Made by a program: the position numbers and the translations under genes | In this document: one piece after another, positions 28,195 through 38,669 of the stretch | Layout of the letters: each line of letters opens with the position of its first letter | Position numbering within the stretch: the stretch's first letter is position 1 | The notes under the pieces: model-generated | Told to the model about the DNA's origin: nothing | Database searches by the model: none | The model's input: only the letters and a program-made list of their open reading frames with translations | DNA from: Marinobacter xestospongiae | GTDB lineage: Bacteria > Pseudomonadota > Gammaproteobacteria > Pseudomonadales > Oleiphilaceae | Length of the DNA stretch: 64,000 bases | Assembly (NCBI RefSeq): GCF_023156385.1 | Contig: NZ_JAKZAK010000005.1 | Location: 62,001-126,000 of the forward strand | Direction: 5' to 3'

Positions 28195-29333
28195 TCTGCC
28201 GGCTCCGTTTCCGGGGCTTGCTGGTCGTCGCGCCAGGTCTGCTCGATCACGCCGCCGCCCAGGCAGTTGTCATCGATGTAAAACACCACGGATTGGCCCG
28301 GGGTCACCGCGCGTTGCGGATCGTCGAACACCACGGTCACCCCGCCGTTCCGGTTCACGACAACGTCACAGTCCTGATCGGGCTGGCGATAGCGGGTCTT
28401 GGCCTTGCAGCGGAAAGTGCCGGCCGGCGGTTCGCCCGCCACCCAGTCGATTGGGCCGCTGACCAGGCCTCGCGAGAACAGCAGCGGATGGTGCTTGCCC
28501 TGAACTGCGATCAGCACGTTGCGGTCCAGATCCTTGCTGGCGACATACCAGGGGTCGTCATTGAAATCTTTCAGGCCGCCAATCCCCAGCCCCTGGCGCT
28601 GACCGATGGTGTGGTACATCAGCCCCTGATGGCGGCCAATGACCTGGCCGTCCGGGGTTTCGATGTTGCCCGGTTGGGCCGGCAAGTATTGTTGCAGGAA
28701 GTCCCGGAACTTGCGTTCACCGATGAAGCAGATGCCGGTGGAGTCCTTCTTGTCATGGGTGACAAACGCCTGCTCTTCGGCAATGCGACGGACTTCCGGC
28801 TTCTCCAGCTCGCCCACGGGGAACAGCGTGCGGTTAATGCGTTCGCCGGAGACCGCATGAAGGAAATAGCTCTGGTCCTTGTTGGGGTCCAGGCCCTTCA
28901 GCAGTTTTGCCGGCTGGTCATCGCTGGCGGCGGCGCGGCGACAGTAGTGGCCGGTGGCAATGTAGTCGGCTCCCAGGGTAATGGCGTAGTCGAGGAAGGC
29001 GCGAAACTTGACTTCCTTGTTGCACAGGATGTCCGGGTTCGGCGTACGGCCGGCACCATACTCGGAGAGGAAATGCTCGAACACCCGGTCCCAGTACTCC
29101 GCCGCAAAACTGGCGGTGTGCAGGGTAATGCCAATCCGGTCGGCGACAGCCTGGGCATCGGCGAGGTCGGTCATGGCCGTGCAATACTCGGTGCCATCGT
29201 CCTCGTCCCAGTTCTTCATGAACAGGCCTTCGACCTGGTAGCCCTGGGATTTCAACAGCCAGGCCGCTACGGACGAGTCTACGCCGCCGGACATGCCGAC
29301 GATGACGCGGGTGTTTTCAGGTACTTGGGTCAT
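28191..29333 (-). CDS. mnmA: tRNA 2-thiouridine(34) synthase MnmA
   Basis: Adenylates and thiolates U34 of tRNA for Lys, Glu and Gln, taking sulfur from the Tus relay (tusA is in this window). The PP-loop [14 protein letters not shown] is near the N-terminus. The catalytic cysteines are in [10 protein letters not shown] and DSTGICFIG. Conserved [16 protein letters not shown] and SYFLHAV are present, with a C-terminal beta-barrel domain. Two starts (29363 and 29333) are possible; neither has a clear ribosome site. The 380-residue form from 29333 begins close to the conserved region. Confidence 0.96.
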   Translation of the reverse strand: MTQVPENTRVIVGMSGGVDSSVAAWLLKSQGYQVEGLFMKNWDEDDGTEYCTAMTDLADAQAVADRIGITLHTASFAAEYWDRVFEHFLSEYGAGRTPNPDILCNKEVKFRAFLDYAITLGADYIATGHYCRRAAASDDQPAKLLKGLDPNKDQSYFLHAVSGERINRTLFPVGELEKPEVRRIAEEQAFVTHDKKDSTGICFIGERKFRDFLQQYLPAQPGNIETPDGQVIGRHQGLMYHTIGQRQGLGIGGLKDFNDDPWYVASKDLDRNVLIAVQGKHHPLLFSRGLVSGPIDWVAGEPPAGTFRCKAKTRYRQPDQDCDVVVNRNGGVTVVFDDPQRAVTPGQSVVFYIDDNCLGGGVIEQTWRDDQQAPETEPAE

Positions 29334-29381
29334 GTCTGTGCCGATTTCGGTAAAGCCCGCCATTCTACCACTGATGCCCGC

Positions 29382-29831
29382 TTACGTCTGCGCATCGGCA
29401 ATGATATCAAGCGGGAATCGCCGCCCCTCGCGGTAATCCTCTATGCATTGCAGAACCAGCGGGCTGCGCAGTTGCTGGTGGCGGCGATGGATCTCCTCCA
29501 GGCTCAGCCAGTGGGCGGCGATAATGTCGGCATCCAGTTCGTCGGTAACCTTGCGCAGGCCCTTGGCTGCAAAGCAGAAGCGGTAATAGGTCACCTGGTT
29601 GGCGGGCGCCTTGTAAACGTAAAACCCGACCAGGGCGGTCAGTTCAACTTCCCAGCCGGTTTCTTCCAGGGCTTCCCGCAGGGCGGCAGCGGGAATGGAT
29701 TCGCCTTCTTCCACATGGCCTGCGGGTTGGTTGAAGACGATCTCGCCGTGACTGCGTTCCTCTACCAACAAGAACCGGCCCAGGTCATCTTCGACGACGA
29801 CAGCCACGGTGGCATGGGGTGTCCAGGTCAT
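29382..29831 (-). CDS. nudJ: Nudix hydrolase NudJ
   Basis: A 149-residue Nudix enzyme matching NudJ (YmfB), a phosphatase acting on thiamine and nucleoside pyrophosphates. The Nudix box GHVEEGESIPAAALREALEE-TGW is complete (about residues 37-60). The N-terminus MTWTPHATVAVVV and the later FYVYKAPANQVTYYRFCF are typical. ATG at 29831 has AAAGGAAA ahead; the frame opens much further upstream into rluE. It overlaps the rluE stop by 4 bases. Confidence 0.92.
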   Translation of the reverse strand: MTWTPHATVAVVVEDDLGRFLLVEERSHGEIVFNQPAGHVEEGESIPAAALREALEETGWEVELTALVGFYVYKAPANQVTYYRFCFAAKGLRKVTDELDADIIAAHWLSLEEIHRRHQQLRSPLVLQCIEDYREGRRFPLDIIADAQT

Positions 29832-30484
29832 GATTGCGGGTTTCCTTTCTGCCCGGGATTTCGGCACTGATGGCGTTTCTGGCCAAGCGGGTAGCGGCGG
29901 TTGTCCGCAGGGGAGGGCCGGCGATTGGGGGTGCTCTGGGGCAGGTGAACCACCTGACTGCTGGCTTGTCCAGGCCCCAGCCCCTCCAGACTCCACTCGC
30001 CAATCCGGACCCGGATCAGTCGCAAGGTGGGGTGCCCCACAGCGGCAGTCATCCTGCGTACCTGTCGATTGCGTCCCTCGGTGAGGGTGAGTTCGAGCCA
30101 GGACGTTGGTTGCTGGGCGCGATCGCGAATGGGCGGGGTGCGGGGCCAGACGTCGGGGGAGGCGATGGCCGATACCTTGGCCGGCCGGGTCAGTCCGTCC
30201 TTTAGGTGGACGCCTTGCGCCAGTTGCTCCAAGGCGTCTGCCGGCGGTTCTCCCTCCACCTGGACCCAGTAGGTCTTTGGCATTTTGTTGCGGGGAGAGG
30301 CAATACGGTGTTGCAGTTGTCCGTGATCGGTCAGCAACACCAGTCCCTCGGAGTCGTAATCCAGGCGGCCGGCCGGGTAGACGTTGGGTGAATCGACATA
30401 ATCCGCGAGGGTGGCTCGTCCCTGATCATCGGTAAACTGGCACATTACCTGAAAAGGTTTGTTAAGCAGTATGAGTCTGGCCAT
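29828..30484 (-). CDS. rluE: 23S rRNA pseudouridine(2457) synthase RluE
   Basis: RsuA-family pseudouridine synthase of 218 residues. The catalytic Asp is in AGRLDYDSEGLVLLTDHG, followed by KTYWVQVEGEP and the C-terminal ELTLTEGRNRQVRRM. It has no S4 domain, as usual for RluE. ATG at 30484 with AAGGG ahead is chosen over the longer frame to 30565. The C-terminus beyond about residue 180 is longer than usual, rich in Arg, Pro and Gln, and extends into the nudJ start region. First gene of the nudJ set. Confidence 0.92.
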   Translation of the reverse strand: MARLILLNKPFQVMCQFTDDQGRATLADYVDSPNVYPAGRLDYDSEGLVLLTDHGQLQHRIASPRNKMPKTYWVQVEGEPPADALEQLAQGVHLKDGLTRPAKVSAIASPDVWPRTPPIRDRAQQPTSWLELTLTEGRNRQVRRMTAAVGHPTLRLIRVRIGEWSLEGLGPGQASSQVVHLPQSTPNRRPSPADNRRYPLGQKRHQCRNPGQKGNPQS

Positions 30485-30908
30485 GATCCCTTTGCTGTAT
30501 GTTGCAGCGTCCATGGGGTGCTGCGTGAGGAATGGATAGCGTGGCGCCACTATAACCCAGCTCATTGAGTGGTAAAAAGGTGATCGGCATGGAGCCCCAG
30601 GCGTCGTCGTTGGTGACCGGTGGTTGAATTACCGAACGGACCCCTGAGCTGTCGGGGTGGGGGCAAATGGAATACCGGGGAATTATGATAAATCGAAAGG
30701 TTATATGAAGTGCTGGACGTGCTTTTTACGGGCAACGCATTGCACGCACCCGGTGTGTTGTTCAAAACAGGCTGCAAAGCCTCTCAGTATTAGTGAGATG
30801 GCAGCATTAGTGAGCTGGCAGCAGCGCCGCCCATCTGACATCAGAGCCGGCGAGTGGTCCGGTACCGGTAACGCCAGCAACCACTGCCTGACCCTGGGGC
30901 AGCCCTGG
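30485..30908. other. intergenic region, rluE to cspD
   Basis: About 424 bp without a believable gene. It holds a tandem duplication of 17 bp (30789-30805 and 30806-30822, one mismatch) and a stem-loop at 30886-30914 reaching the cspD stop codon. Many gammaproteobacteria carry icd between these genes; it is absent here. Confidence 0.5.
30789..30822. repeat. 17-bp tandem duplication
   Basis: Two adjacent copies of ATTAGTGAGATGGCAGC, the second with C in place of A at position 10. It lies in non-coding DNA between rluE and cspD. No function is evident. Confidence 0.6.
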
Positions 30909-30914
30909 TCAGGC
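30886..30914 (-). other. stem-loop at the cspD 3' end
   Basis: GCCTGACC (30886-30893) pairs with GGTCAGGC (30907-30914), with additional GGG/CCC pairing inside, and includes the cspD stop. No T run follows on the minus strand, so termination without Rho is doubtful; it may protect the 3' end. Confidence 0.4.
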
Positions 30915-31208
30915 GTTGACTGCCCGCGGGTGGTGGTGATCGGCGTCCTGATCCTGAGATTCGGATGCGGCCTGAGTCTCGCCATCCGCCTGCTTGGCAG
31001 GCTGATCAACCGGTACGATATTGACCGCGTGGATGCCTTTGTCACTTGGCTTCTTGTCGAAGGTGACGGCCTGACCCGCCTTCAGGGTCTTGTAGCCCTC
31101 CATCTGCACAGAGGAAAAATGTGCAAACAGATCATCGCTGCAGCCTTCTTCGATAATAAAGCCGTAGCCTTTGGCGTTGTTAAACCACTTCACTTTGCCT
31201 TTAGGCAT
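30909..31208 (-). CDS. cspD: cold shock domain protein CspD
   Basis: A 99-residue nucleic-acid-binding protein: one cold shock domain (residues 1-67) with RNP motifs KGYGFI and LFAHF, then a polar acidic and His-rich tail (about 70-99). Placement divergent from clpS-clpA is the classic cspD position; CspD blocks replication in stationary phase in E. coli. GGGGAG sits 7 bases ahead of the ATG at 31208, which rules out the longer open frame to 31343. Confidence 0.9.
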   Translation of the reverse strand: MPKGKVKWFNNAKGYGFIIEEGCSDDLFAHFSSVQMEGYKTLKAGQAVTFDKKPSDKGIHAVNIVPVDQPAKQADGETQAASESQDQDADHHHPRAVNA

Positions 31209-31623
31209 TTTGAACTCCCCTGTTCCGTCATTCTGTGCCGTTATTTTTAGGTACCGCGCACCCGATCCAGCCAGTCCATTTTCCCCCTGAGCGCGTCCTT
31301 CGTTCTCTGCGGAAGGCCGGGAATCAGGGGCTCCAGATACCACTGCGGTGCGCCGGTTACATTATTTACTCGGCGTAACATATTTTTACATAGCAGGGGA
31401 TACTCTCGTCCAATATTCGGTCATAGTCAATAGTCAAGGGGCAGGAATGACTGGTTGCGGAAGGCGTGTCAGCGTTATTATGCGGGTATTGATAACCAGC
31501 TCACGCTGTCTTCGAGACCATCATCCGGATCGGCCCGGGTGGCCGTATCTTGGCAGGTCTGCCTTGAAAAGCGCGTGAGGCGAATCCACCTACTATCAAG
31601 GCATCGATTTCCGGATACGAATC
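31209..31623. other. divergent promoter region, cspD and clpS
   Basis: About 415 bp with no credible gene. The stretch 31360-31440 is markedly AT-rich for this DNA. It contains an inverted GTTAC/GTAAC pair inside a GCGCCG/CGGCG hairpin near 31349-31376, and TTGACT hexamers on the minus strand around 31425-31440. Promoters for both genes presumably lie here, but none has an unambiguous -35/-10 pair. Confidence 0.45.
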
Positions 31624-31983
31624 ATGCGGACTATCCAAGATTCTCTACTAGTATTAAATCAGGGGGAGGACGAAGAACCTGGGCGTCAGGATGACCTCAG
31701 TGTCGCTCCCGAGAAACCCGCCCTTAAGCGCCCCGCGCGGTTTCGGGTGGTGCTGTTGAACGACGACTACACCCCGATGGACTTTGTGGTGGATGTGTTG
31801 ATGAAGTTCTTCGGTATGAATGAGGAAAAGGCGACGCAGGTCATGCTGCTCGTCCATACACAGGGAAAGGCGGTGTGCGGGGTCTATACCCGTGACATCG
31901 CGGAAACCAAAGCTGCACAGGTGAACCAGTATTCCTCGGAATGCGAGCATCCGCTGCTGTGCGAGATTGAACGTGCGGACTGA
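31624..31983 (+). CDS. clpS: ATP-dependent Clp protease adaptor ClpS
   Basis: N-degron adaptor that binds primary destabilising N-terminal residues (Leu, Phe, Trp, Tyr) and hands substrates to ClpA. The 119-residue product has a disordered N-terminal 35-40 residues, then the core [24 protein letters not shown] and [25 protein letters not shown], with the pocket residues N-D and H. clpA starts 18 bases after the stop, so the two are co-transcribed. Confidence 0.96.
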   Translation: MRTIQDSLLVLNQGEDEEPGRQDDLSVAPEKPALKRPARFRVVLLNDDYTPMDFVVDVLMKFFGMNEEKATQVMLLVHTQGKAVCGVYTRDIAETKAAQVNQYSSECEHPLLCEIERAD

Positions 31984-32001
31984 TAGACCTTGGGGTGGCC
32001 C

Positions 32002-34272
32002 ATGCTGAGCAAAGACCTTGAACATACGCTGAATACGGCCTTTAAGAACGCCCGCGACAAGCGCCACGAGTTCATGACTGTGGAGCACCTGTTGCTTGCC
32101 CTGCTGGATAACGATTCGGCGGTCAATGTCCTCAAGGCGTGCGGTGCGGACCTGCAGCAGCTGCAGGACGAACTGGTCGAATTCGTCGACTCCACAACAC
32201 CGCTGATTCCCAGCTCCGACAGTGAGCGGGAGACTCAGCCCACCCTGGGATTCCAGCGCGTGCTCCAGCGCGCGGTCTTCCATGTGCAGTCCTCTGGCAA
32301 GAAAGAGGTAACCGGCGCCAATGTGCTGGTGGCCATCTTCAGCGAGCAGGAAAGCCAGGCGGTGTATGTACTGAAGAAGCAGAACATCGCCCGAATCGAC
32401 GTGGTCAACTATGTGTCCCATGGCATCTCCCGTGTCCAGGGCGCGGAAGACCAGGAGGGAGGTGAGCAGGGAACTCATGAGGAGTCCTCGGAGGAGGGCG
32501 GCTCCAACAAGCCTCTGGAGAGCTACGCCACTAACCTCAATGAGCAGGCGCGGCAAGGGCGTATTGATCCGCTCATTGGTCGCGAACATGAGGTGGAGCG
32601 GGTGGTCCAGATTCTGGCCCGCCGCCGCAAGAACAACCCGTTGCTGGTGGGTGAGGCTGGGGTTGGCAAGACTGCCATCGCCGAAGGTCTGGCCCGTCGC
32701 ATCGTTGATGGCCAGGTGCCGGAGATTATCTCCGACGCGGTGGTTTATGCGCTGGACCTGGGGGCACTGCTGGCCGGCACCAAGTATCGGGGCGACTTTG
32801 AAAAGCGCCTCAAGGGCCTGCTGGCCGAACTCAAGAAAGAGAGTCACGCCATCCTGTTCATTGACGAGATCCACACCATCATTGGTGCCGGATCAGCGTC
32901 TGGCGGGGTTATGGATGCCTCCAACCTGCTCAAGCCAATGCTGAGTTCCGGGGAAATCCGCTGCATCGGTTCCACCACCTTTTCCGAATTCCGCGGCATC
33001 TTCGAAAAGGACAGCGCCCTGGCGCGGCGTTTCCAGAAGATCGATGTCAACGAGCCAAGTGTGGAGGATACCTATCAGATCCTCCGCGGCCTGAAGCCGC
33101 ACTTCGAGAAGCATCACGATCTCAAGTACACCGACAAAGCCCTGCGGGTGGCGGCAGAGCTGGCGGATCGCTACATCAGCGACCGTCACCTGCCGGATAA
33201 GGCGATAGATGTAATTGATGAAGCCGGTGCCCGCCAGCGCCTTCAGCCTGCTACCAAGCGCAAGAAAGTGATTGGTGTGTCGGCGATTGAGGATGTGGTG
33301 GCGACCATTGCCCGCATTCCACCGAAGAACGTGTCCACCTCCGACAAGGACCTGCTGCGCAATATGGAGCGGGACTTGAAGATGGTGGTGTTTGGCCAGG
33401 ATCGGGCGATCGAGTCGCTGTCGACAGCGATCAAGCTGGCCCGTGCCGGCCTCAAGGCGCCGGAGAAGCCTGAAGGGGCGTTCCTGTTCGCCGGCCCGAC
33501 CGGGGTCGGTAAGACTGAGGTGACCCGTCAGTTGGCCAAGGTGCTGGGCATTGAATTGGTGCGCTTCGACATGTCCGAGTACATGGAGCGGCATACCGTG
33601 TCCCGCCTGATCGGTGCGCCTCCCGGCTATGTTGGCTATGACCAGGGTGGTCTGCTGACCGAAGCGGTCAACAAGCATCCACACTGCGTGTTGCTGCTGG
33701 ACGAGATCGAGAAGGCCCACCCGGAGGTGTTCAACCTGCTGCTGCAGGTGATGGACCACGGCACGCTGACGGACAACAACGGCCGCAAGGCTGACTTCCG
33801 TCACGTCATCCTGGTGATGACCACCAACGCCGGAGCGGAGAACATGGCCCGCCGTTCCATTGGTTTCAGTGAGCAGGATCACAGCACCGATGGCATGGAG
33901 GTCATCAGCAAGACCTTTACTCCGGAATTCCGCAACCGTCTGGATGGCATCATCCAGTTTGGCGATCTGGAGCAGGACACCATCACCTATGTGGTGGACA
34001 AGTTCCTCACCGAGCTGCAGGCCCAGCTCGACGAGAAACACGTGGTTCTGCATGTGGATGACGCAGCGAAGCGCTGGCTGGCAGAGAAAGGCTATGACGT
34101 CACCATGGGGGCCCGCCCAATGGCCCGTCTGATCCAGGACAAGATCAAGCGTCCGCTGGCGGAGCAGATCCTGTTTGGCAGCCTTTCCGAGAATGGGGGC
34201 GAGGTGAACGTCCACCTGGAAGGCGACGAGCTGGTCTTTGAGTACGAGGACGAGCCCGCCGAAGCCGTCTGA
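32002..34272 (+). CDS. clpA: ATP-dependent Clp protease ATP-binding subunit ClpA
   Basis: Hexameric AAA+ unfoldase that feeds ClpP. In 756 residues: ClpN repeats (1-140), AAA1 with Walker [10 protein letters not shown] (about 217) and Walker B in [13 protein letters not shown]2 with Walker [10 protein letters not shown] (about 499) and [12 protein letters not shown], then the D2-small domain. There is no ClpB-type middle coiled coil. ATG at 32002 gives the usual [11 protein letters not shown]. The terminator at 34293 closes the operon. Confidence 0.97.
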   Translation: MLSKDLEHTLNTAFKNARDKRHEFMTVEHLLLALLDNDSAVNVLKACGADLQQLQDELVEFVDSTTPLIPSSDSERETQPTLGFQRVLQRAVFHVQSSGKKEVTGANVLVAIFSEQESQAVYVLKKQNIARIDVVNYVSHGISRVQGAEDQEGGEQGTHEESSEEGGSNKPLESYATNLNEQARQGRIDPLIGREHEVERVVQILARRRKNNPLLVGEAGVGKTAIAEGLARRIVDGQVPEIISDAVVYALDLGALLAGTKYRGDFEKRLKGLLAELKKESHAILFIDEIHTIIGAGSASGGVMDASNLLKPMLSSGEIRCIGSTTFSEFRGIFEKDSALARRFQKIDVNEPSVEDTYQILRGLKPHFEKHHDLKYTDKALRVAAELADRYISDRHLPDKAIDVIDEAGARQRLQPATKRKKVIGVSAIEDVVATIARIPPKNVSTSDKDLLRNMERDLKMVVFGQDRAIESLSTAIKLARAGLKAPEKPEGAFLFAGPTGVGKTEVTRQLAKVLGIELVRFDMSEYMERHTVSRLIGAPPGYVGYDQGGLLTEAVNKHPHCVLLLDEIEKAHPEVFNLLLQVMDHGTLTDNNGRKADFRHVILVMTTNAGAENMARRSIGFSEQDHSTDGMEVISKTFTPEFRNRLDGIIQFGDLEQDTITYVVDKFLTELQAQLDEKHVVLHVDDAAKRWLAEKGYDVTMGARPMARLIQDKIKRPLAEQILFGSLSENGGEVNVHLEGDELVFEYEDEPAEAV

Positions 34273-34292
34273 TTCAACCTTCAGGCCTGTCA

Positions 34293-34325
34293 AAGCCGCG
34301 CCGGGAAACCGGGGCGGCTTTTTTT
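34293..34325 (+). terminator. Rho-independent terminator of clpS-clpA
   Basis: AAGCCGC-G-CCGG pairs with CCGG-G-GCGGCTT around a GAAA loop, followed by a run of T. Textbook intrinsic terminator 20 bases after the clpA stop. Confidence 0.9.
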
Positions 34326-34518
34326 ATGGCTGCGGCACTGCGGTTTGGCACTGGGGTTCCTTTCCCCCGGGGCTGGTGGTGGCCTGTTGACCGGTCAGCG
34401 TCATACGCCGGTTCCTGCTGTCAATTTCTTTCGTCGGACAATCTGCCAATGTGGGATCGATCCTGAGATCCCTTACACAATCCCCGAAACGCCTGACAAC
34501 AATAAGGAGATAGGTCGA

Positions 34519-35550
34519 ATGAGAGGGTTAATCCTGCTGGTGCTGCTGTTCGCGTGGCCCTCATTCTCAACCCCTGCGCTTGCCGCTGAGCGCAAGGAAT
34601 TCTGTGTCTTCGACGTGGCTGGTGCCAATGGCTTTGTCTACAAGACCCTGGAAATCTACAAACGCCAGGCGGTGGCCAAAGGCGTACAGCTCCATATGCG
34701 CCCCTACAATAATGAGCAGAAGGCGGTTGAGGACTTCGAAGCCGGTGACTGCGACCTGGTGGCTGTCACCGACATGGGGGTGCGCCGCTACAACGATTTT
34801 ACCGGCTCCATCAGCGCGATCGGCGCAGTTCCCCGGTACGAGGACCTCAAGGTGCTGATGTACATTCTGGCGAGTCCCCGGGTGGCCGATCACCTGGAGA
34901 CTGAGGCCTATCAAATCCTGGGGGTAGCGCCGATGGGGGCTGCCTACCTGTTCGTCAATGATCGCCAGATCAATCATGTCGACGCCCTGAAAGGCAAGCG
35001 AATCACGGTGTTTGATGGTCATCACGACGCCCGCCACATGATCGAATATGTGGGGGCTGAGCCCGTGGATGCGCGCATCTCCAATTTCCATACCCTGTTC
35101 AATCGGGGTGATGCCGACATCAGTTACGCACCAGGAGCGGCTTACGAGGTGCTGGAAATGTTCCGTGGCATGGGCGAGAGCGGTGGCATTGTCCGTTACC
35201 CGGTGGGACAGGTGACCATTCAATTGGTGGCCCGTAAGGGCGCGTTCGAGGAGCGCTTTGTGCGTCAGTCGCGGCGGTTGATCAGTCGCTTGTACCCTGA
35301 AGCCATGCGGGTGATCCGCCAGTACGAAGACGCAATTCCGGAGTCCCGCTGGATCGACATTTCGACCGACGATGTGCGGGCCTACCAGGCCATGCTGCGT
35401 GGCGTGCGGCTGGATATGCAGTCATCGGAAGACGCGCAGGTTCAACTCGCAGCCCGCGCCTACAACGATGACATGATGACGATTTTGCGCAAGGTGCGTT
35501 GTTACACCAATCCCGGGGCGGACGAGTGTTCGGCCGTTGATAGGGAGTGA
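34519..35550 (+). CDS. secreted putative solute-binding protein
   Basis: A 343-residue protein with a clear signal peptide (MRGLILLVLLFAWPSFSTPALAAE, about 1-24). The mature part resembles periplasmic solute-binding proteins of a family annotated as putative solute-binding (I believe DUF6091): EFCVFDVAGANGFVYKTLEIYK near the start, DLVAVTDMGVRRYNDFTGSI, GKRITVFDGHHDARHMIEYVGAEP. Cysteines near both ends could form a disulfide. AAGGAG precedes ATG 34519. No transporter membrane genes are adjacent, so the partner is elsewhere or absent. Confidence 0.75.
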   Translation: MRGLILLVLLFAWPSFSTPALAAERKEFCVFDVAGANGFVYKTLEIYKRQAVAKGVQLHMRPYNNEQKAVEDFEAGDCDLVAVTDMGVRRYNDFTGSISAIGAVPRYEDLKVLMYILASPRVADHLETEAYQILGVAPMGAAYLFVNDRQINHVDALKGKRITVFDGHHDARHMIEYVGAEPVDARISNFHTLFNRGDADISYAPGAAYEVLEMFRGMGESGGIVRYPVGQVTIQLVARKGAFEERFVRQSRRLISRLYPEAMRVIRQYEDAIPESRWIDISTDDVRAYQAMLRGVRLDMQSSEDAQVQLAARAYNDDMMTILRKVRCYTNPGADECSAVDRE

Positions 35551-35598
35551 CTGATCCTGGCCCGGCGATCCGTACTGGTCGTCGGGCCAGAAACGTAA

Positions 35599-35620
35599 AA
35601 AGCCCCGCGAGCGGGGCTTT
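35599..35620. terminator. bidirectional terminator, solute-binding gene and infA
   Basis: AAAGCCCCGC (35599-35608) and GCGGGGCTTT (35611-35620) form a perfect 10-bp stem with A and T tracts on its two sides, between convergent genes. Confidence 0.85.
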
Positions 35621-35637
35621 CGGAAGTCACTGAAGGC

Positions 35638-35856
35638 TTAACGGGCGCGGTAGACGATGCGGCCCTTGCTCAGGTCGTAAGGAGTCAGTTCGACCTTGAC
35701 CTTGTCGCCGGTGAGGATGCGGATGTAGTTCTTGCGCATTTTGCCAGAGATGTGGGCGGTGACAACGTGACCGTTGCTCAGCTCAACCCGAAACATGGTG
35801 TTGGGAAGGGTGTCGATGATAACGCCTTCCATTTCAATGACATCTGACTTCGCCAT
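35638..35856 (-). CDS. infA: translation initiation factor IF-1
   Basis: A 72-residue S1/OB-fold protein that binds the ribosomal A site during initiation. The sequence [18 protein letters not shown] through [12 protein letters not shown] is standard IF-1. A TATAAT hexamer on the minus strand at 35923-35918 is a possible -10, about 60 bp upstream; no convincing -35 is seen. Confidence 0.97.
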   Translation of the reverse strand: MAKSDVIEMEGVIIDTLPNTMFRVELSNGHVVTAHISGKMRKNYIRILTGDKVKVELTPYDLSKGRIVYRAR

Positions 35857-36011
35857 TCAGTAGAAACCTCGTTTGGATGGACTTTCCGTAATTTGAAAAT
35901 GGCGCAATTCTGCCTGAATTATAGTCGTTTGGCAAAGTCAGCCGGGACAAATCGATAAAAATAGCCATTTTGGCGTGTGTGGCCGCCGTTTTGAGGGCCG
36001 GGCGCGGGATG

Positions 36012-36728
36012 CTAGCGGGTCTCTGGCAGTTCCTGCCAATGGCCGTCCACCAGCGCCTCAATGGGGCGGAACCGGGTCTTGTAGTTCATCTTGCGGCATG
36101 CCTTGATCCAGTAGCCAAGGTAAAGGTAGGCCATGTCGCGGCGACGGACTTCCTCGAGCTGCCAGAGGATCGCAAAGCTGCCCAGGCTGCGGTGGTCCTG
36201 GTCTGGATCAAACACCGTGTAGATCGCCGAGAGGCCGTCTTCCAACGCATCAACCACCGCCAGTCCGATCAGCTGGTTGTCCAGTCGCATTTCCAGGAAC
36301 CAGGTGTCGGTTGCACCCTCCACCAGGAAGGAGGTGAACTGCTCCCGGGAGGGCGGGTACATGTCGCCGTCGGAATGGCGCAGTCGGATATAGCGTTCGT
36401 AAAGGGCGTAATACTCTTCGGAGTAGCGTCCGGGCACCAGTTCGCACTGCAGGTCGCTGTTGCGCTTCCAGACCCGTCGCTGGCTGCGGTCCGCCACGAA
36501 GCGTTCGGCATTGAGGCGTACCGGTACACAGGCTGAGCAGGCCTCACAGTGTGGCCGGTAATAGTGGGAGCCGCTGCGGCGGAAGCCCAAGGTGGTGAGT
36601 TGGCTGTACAGCCGTTTGCTAATATCCGCCCGCGGGTCAACGAACATCGTCGTTGCTTCCCGGTCAGGCAGGTAGCTGCAATCGTGTGGTGGCGTGGCGA
36701 AAAACGCCAGGGTTCTGAGATTGGTCAT
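36012..36728 (-). CDS. bpt: aspartate/glutamate leucyltransferase Bpt (Ate family)
   Basis: Transfers leucine from Leu-tRNA to N-terminal Asp or Glu, making those proteins ClpS/ClpAP substrates. The 238-residue product has the N-terminal cysteine motif HCEACSACVPVRL, conserved SDGDMYPPS, and the acyltransferase block IYTVFDPDQDHRSLGSFAILWQ followed by YLYLGYWIKACRKMNYK. It begins directly after the aat stop. Confidence 0.95.
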   Translation of the reverse strand: MTNLRTLAFFATPPHDCSYLPDREATTMFVDPRADISKRLYSQLTTLGFRRSGSHYYRPHCEACSACVPVRLNAERFVADRSQRRVWKRNSDLQCELVPGRYSEEYYALYERYIRLRHSDGDMYPPSREQFTSFLVEGATDTWFLEMRLDNQLIGLAVVDALEDGLSAIYTVFDPDQDHRSLGSFAILWQLEEVRRRDMAYLYLGYWIKACRKMNYKTRFRPIEALVDGHWQELPETR

Positions 36729-37442
36729 TCACACCTCCGGCCCCGGCCAGCGCCACTGGAAGTTCCAGTCCCCGTGGTCTGGCGGTCTGTCGACACTTGC
36801 TCCCAGTATAGATAAAAACGCCTGTCTTGAAATGCAGCGTGCGCCCATTCGTAACAGGTGTCCACTTTCAACCTGACAGTCCATGATCCGGTAGCCCCAG
36901 GCGCCGAGCTGATTGGCCAGATGTACCATCAATACCTTGGAGGCGTTGGTTTGTGCCGAGAACATGGATTCGCCGAAGAAACAGCGCCCCAGGGCGATGC
37001 CATACATGCCGCCGGCCAGGTTTCCGTCGCGGTCCCAAGCCTCGATGGAGTGGGCGACGCCGAGGTCGTGCAGGCGCCGGTAGGCCTGGATCATGTCGCT
37101 GGTAATCCAAGTGCCTTCGCTGCGGCTGTGGGCGCATTGGCGGATGACAGCGTCAAAGTTGTGGTCGGCTGTGATGGAAAAGCGCTGTTGGTTCAGCGTT
37201 CGGCGCAGGCTGCGAGAAACATGAACTTCGTCGGGAAACAGCACGCAGCGCGGGTCCGGTGACCACCACAGGATCGGCTGTTCGTCGCTGTACCAGGGGA
37301 AGATGCCATTCCGGTAGGCCAGGATGAGACGCTGCGTGGACAGGTCGCCACCGAGGGCAAGCAGGCCATCGGGGTCATCCAGGGCCTGATCGGCGGGAGG
37401 GAACCACAGGTGGTCCGGGTCAATCCAGGGAAGTGAGGCCAT
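36729..37442 (-). CDS. aat: leucyl/phenylalanyl-tRNA--protein transferase
   Basis: Adds Leu or Phe to N-terminal Lys or Arg, producing N-degrons for ClpS. The 237-residue product shows FPPADQALDDPDGLLALGGDL, GIFPWYSDEQPILWWSPDPR and GGMYGIALGRCFFGESMFS, all diagnostic. ATG at 37442 is chosen; a TTG four codons upstream is possible. bpt follows without a gap, so both transferases are made together, about 2.5 kb from the ClpS/ClpA genes. Confidence 0.96.
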   Translation of the reverse strand: MASLPWIDPDHLWFPPADQALDDPDGLLALGGDLSTQRLILAYRNGIFPWYSDEQPILWWSPDPRCVLFPDEVHVSRSLRRTLNQQRFSITADHNFDAVIRQCAHSRSEGTWITSDMIQAYRRLHDLGVAHSIEAWDRDGNLAGGMYGIALGRCFFGESMFSAQTNASKVLMVHLANQLGAWGYRIMDCQVESGHLLRMGARCISRQAFLSILGASVDRPPDHGDWNFQWRWPGPEV

Positions 37443-37522
37443 CCGGTTCTTCAAGCGGGTTGCGTGGACGGGGCGATCTCAATGACCGGCCCCGTCTGAC
37501 AGTGTAGTTGTTCCCGGGCGCC

Positions 37523-38533
<1,011 letters not shown>

Positions 38534-38669
38534 TCAAACAGGTTGTGGGGGCGGGCTGACGTATTTAAAGGCGCCAGCCTACCATGTTCCTGTTCGGGCG
38601 CCAGTCGAATCCCCCAATCCTGCTGATTGCGGGTGACTATGGTGAGGGCTGTTGCGGTCAGGTTGGGGC

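Noticed and set aside
27996..29870. Plus-strand open frame of 624 codons opposite mnmA and hflD
   Set aside because: Spans several certain genes in antisense with no domain content.
32893..34293. Minus-strand open frame of 466 codons opposite clpA
   Set aside because: Shadow of clpA; the clpA product is complete and diagnostic.
38600..38625. tRNA T-arm-like text (AGTCGAATCCCCC) downstream of moxR
   Set aside because: No acceptor stem, anticodon arm or D arm can be built around it.
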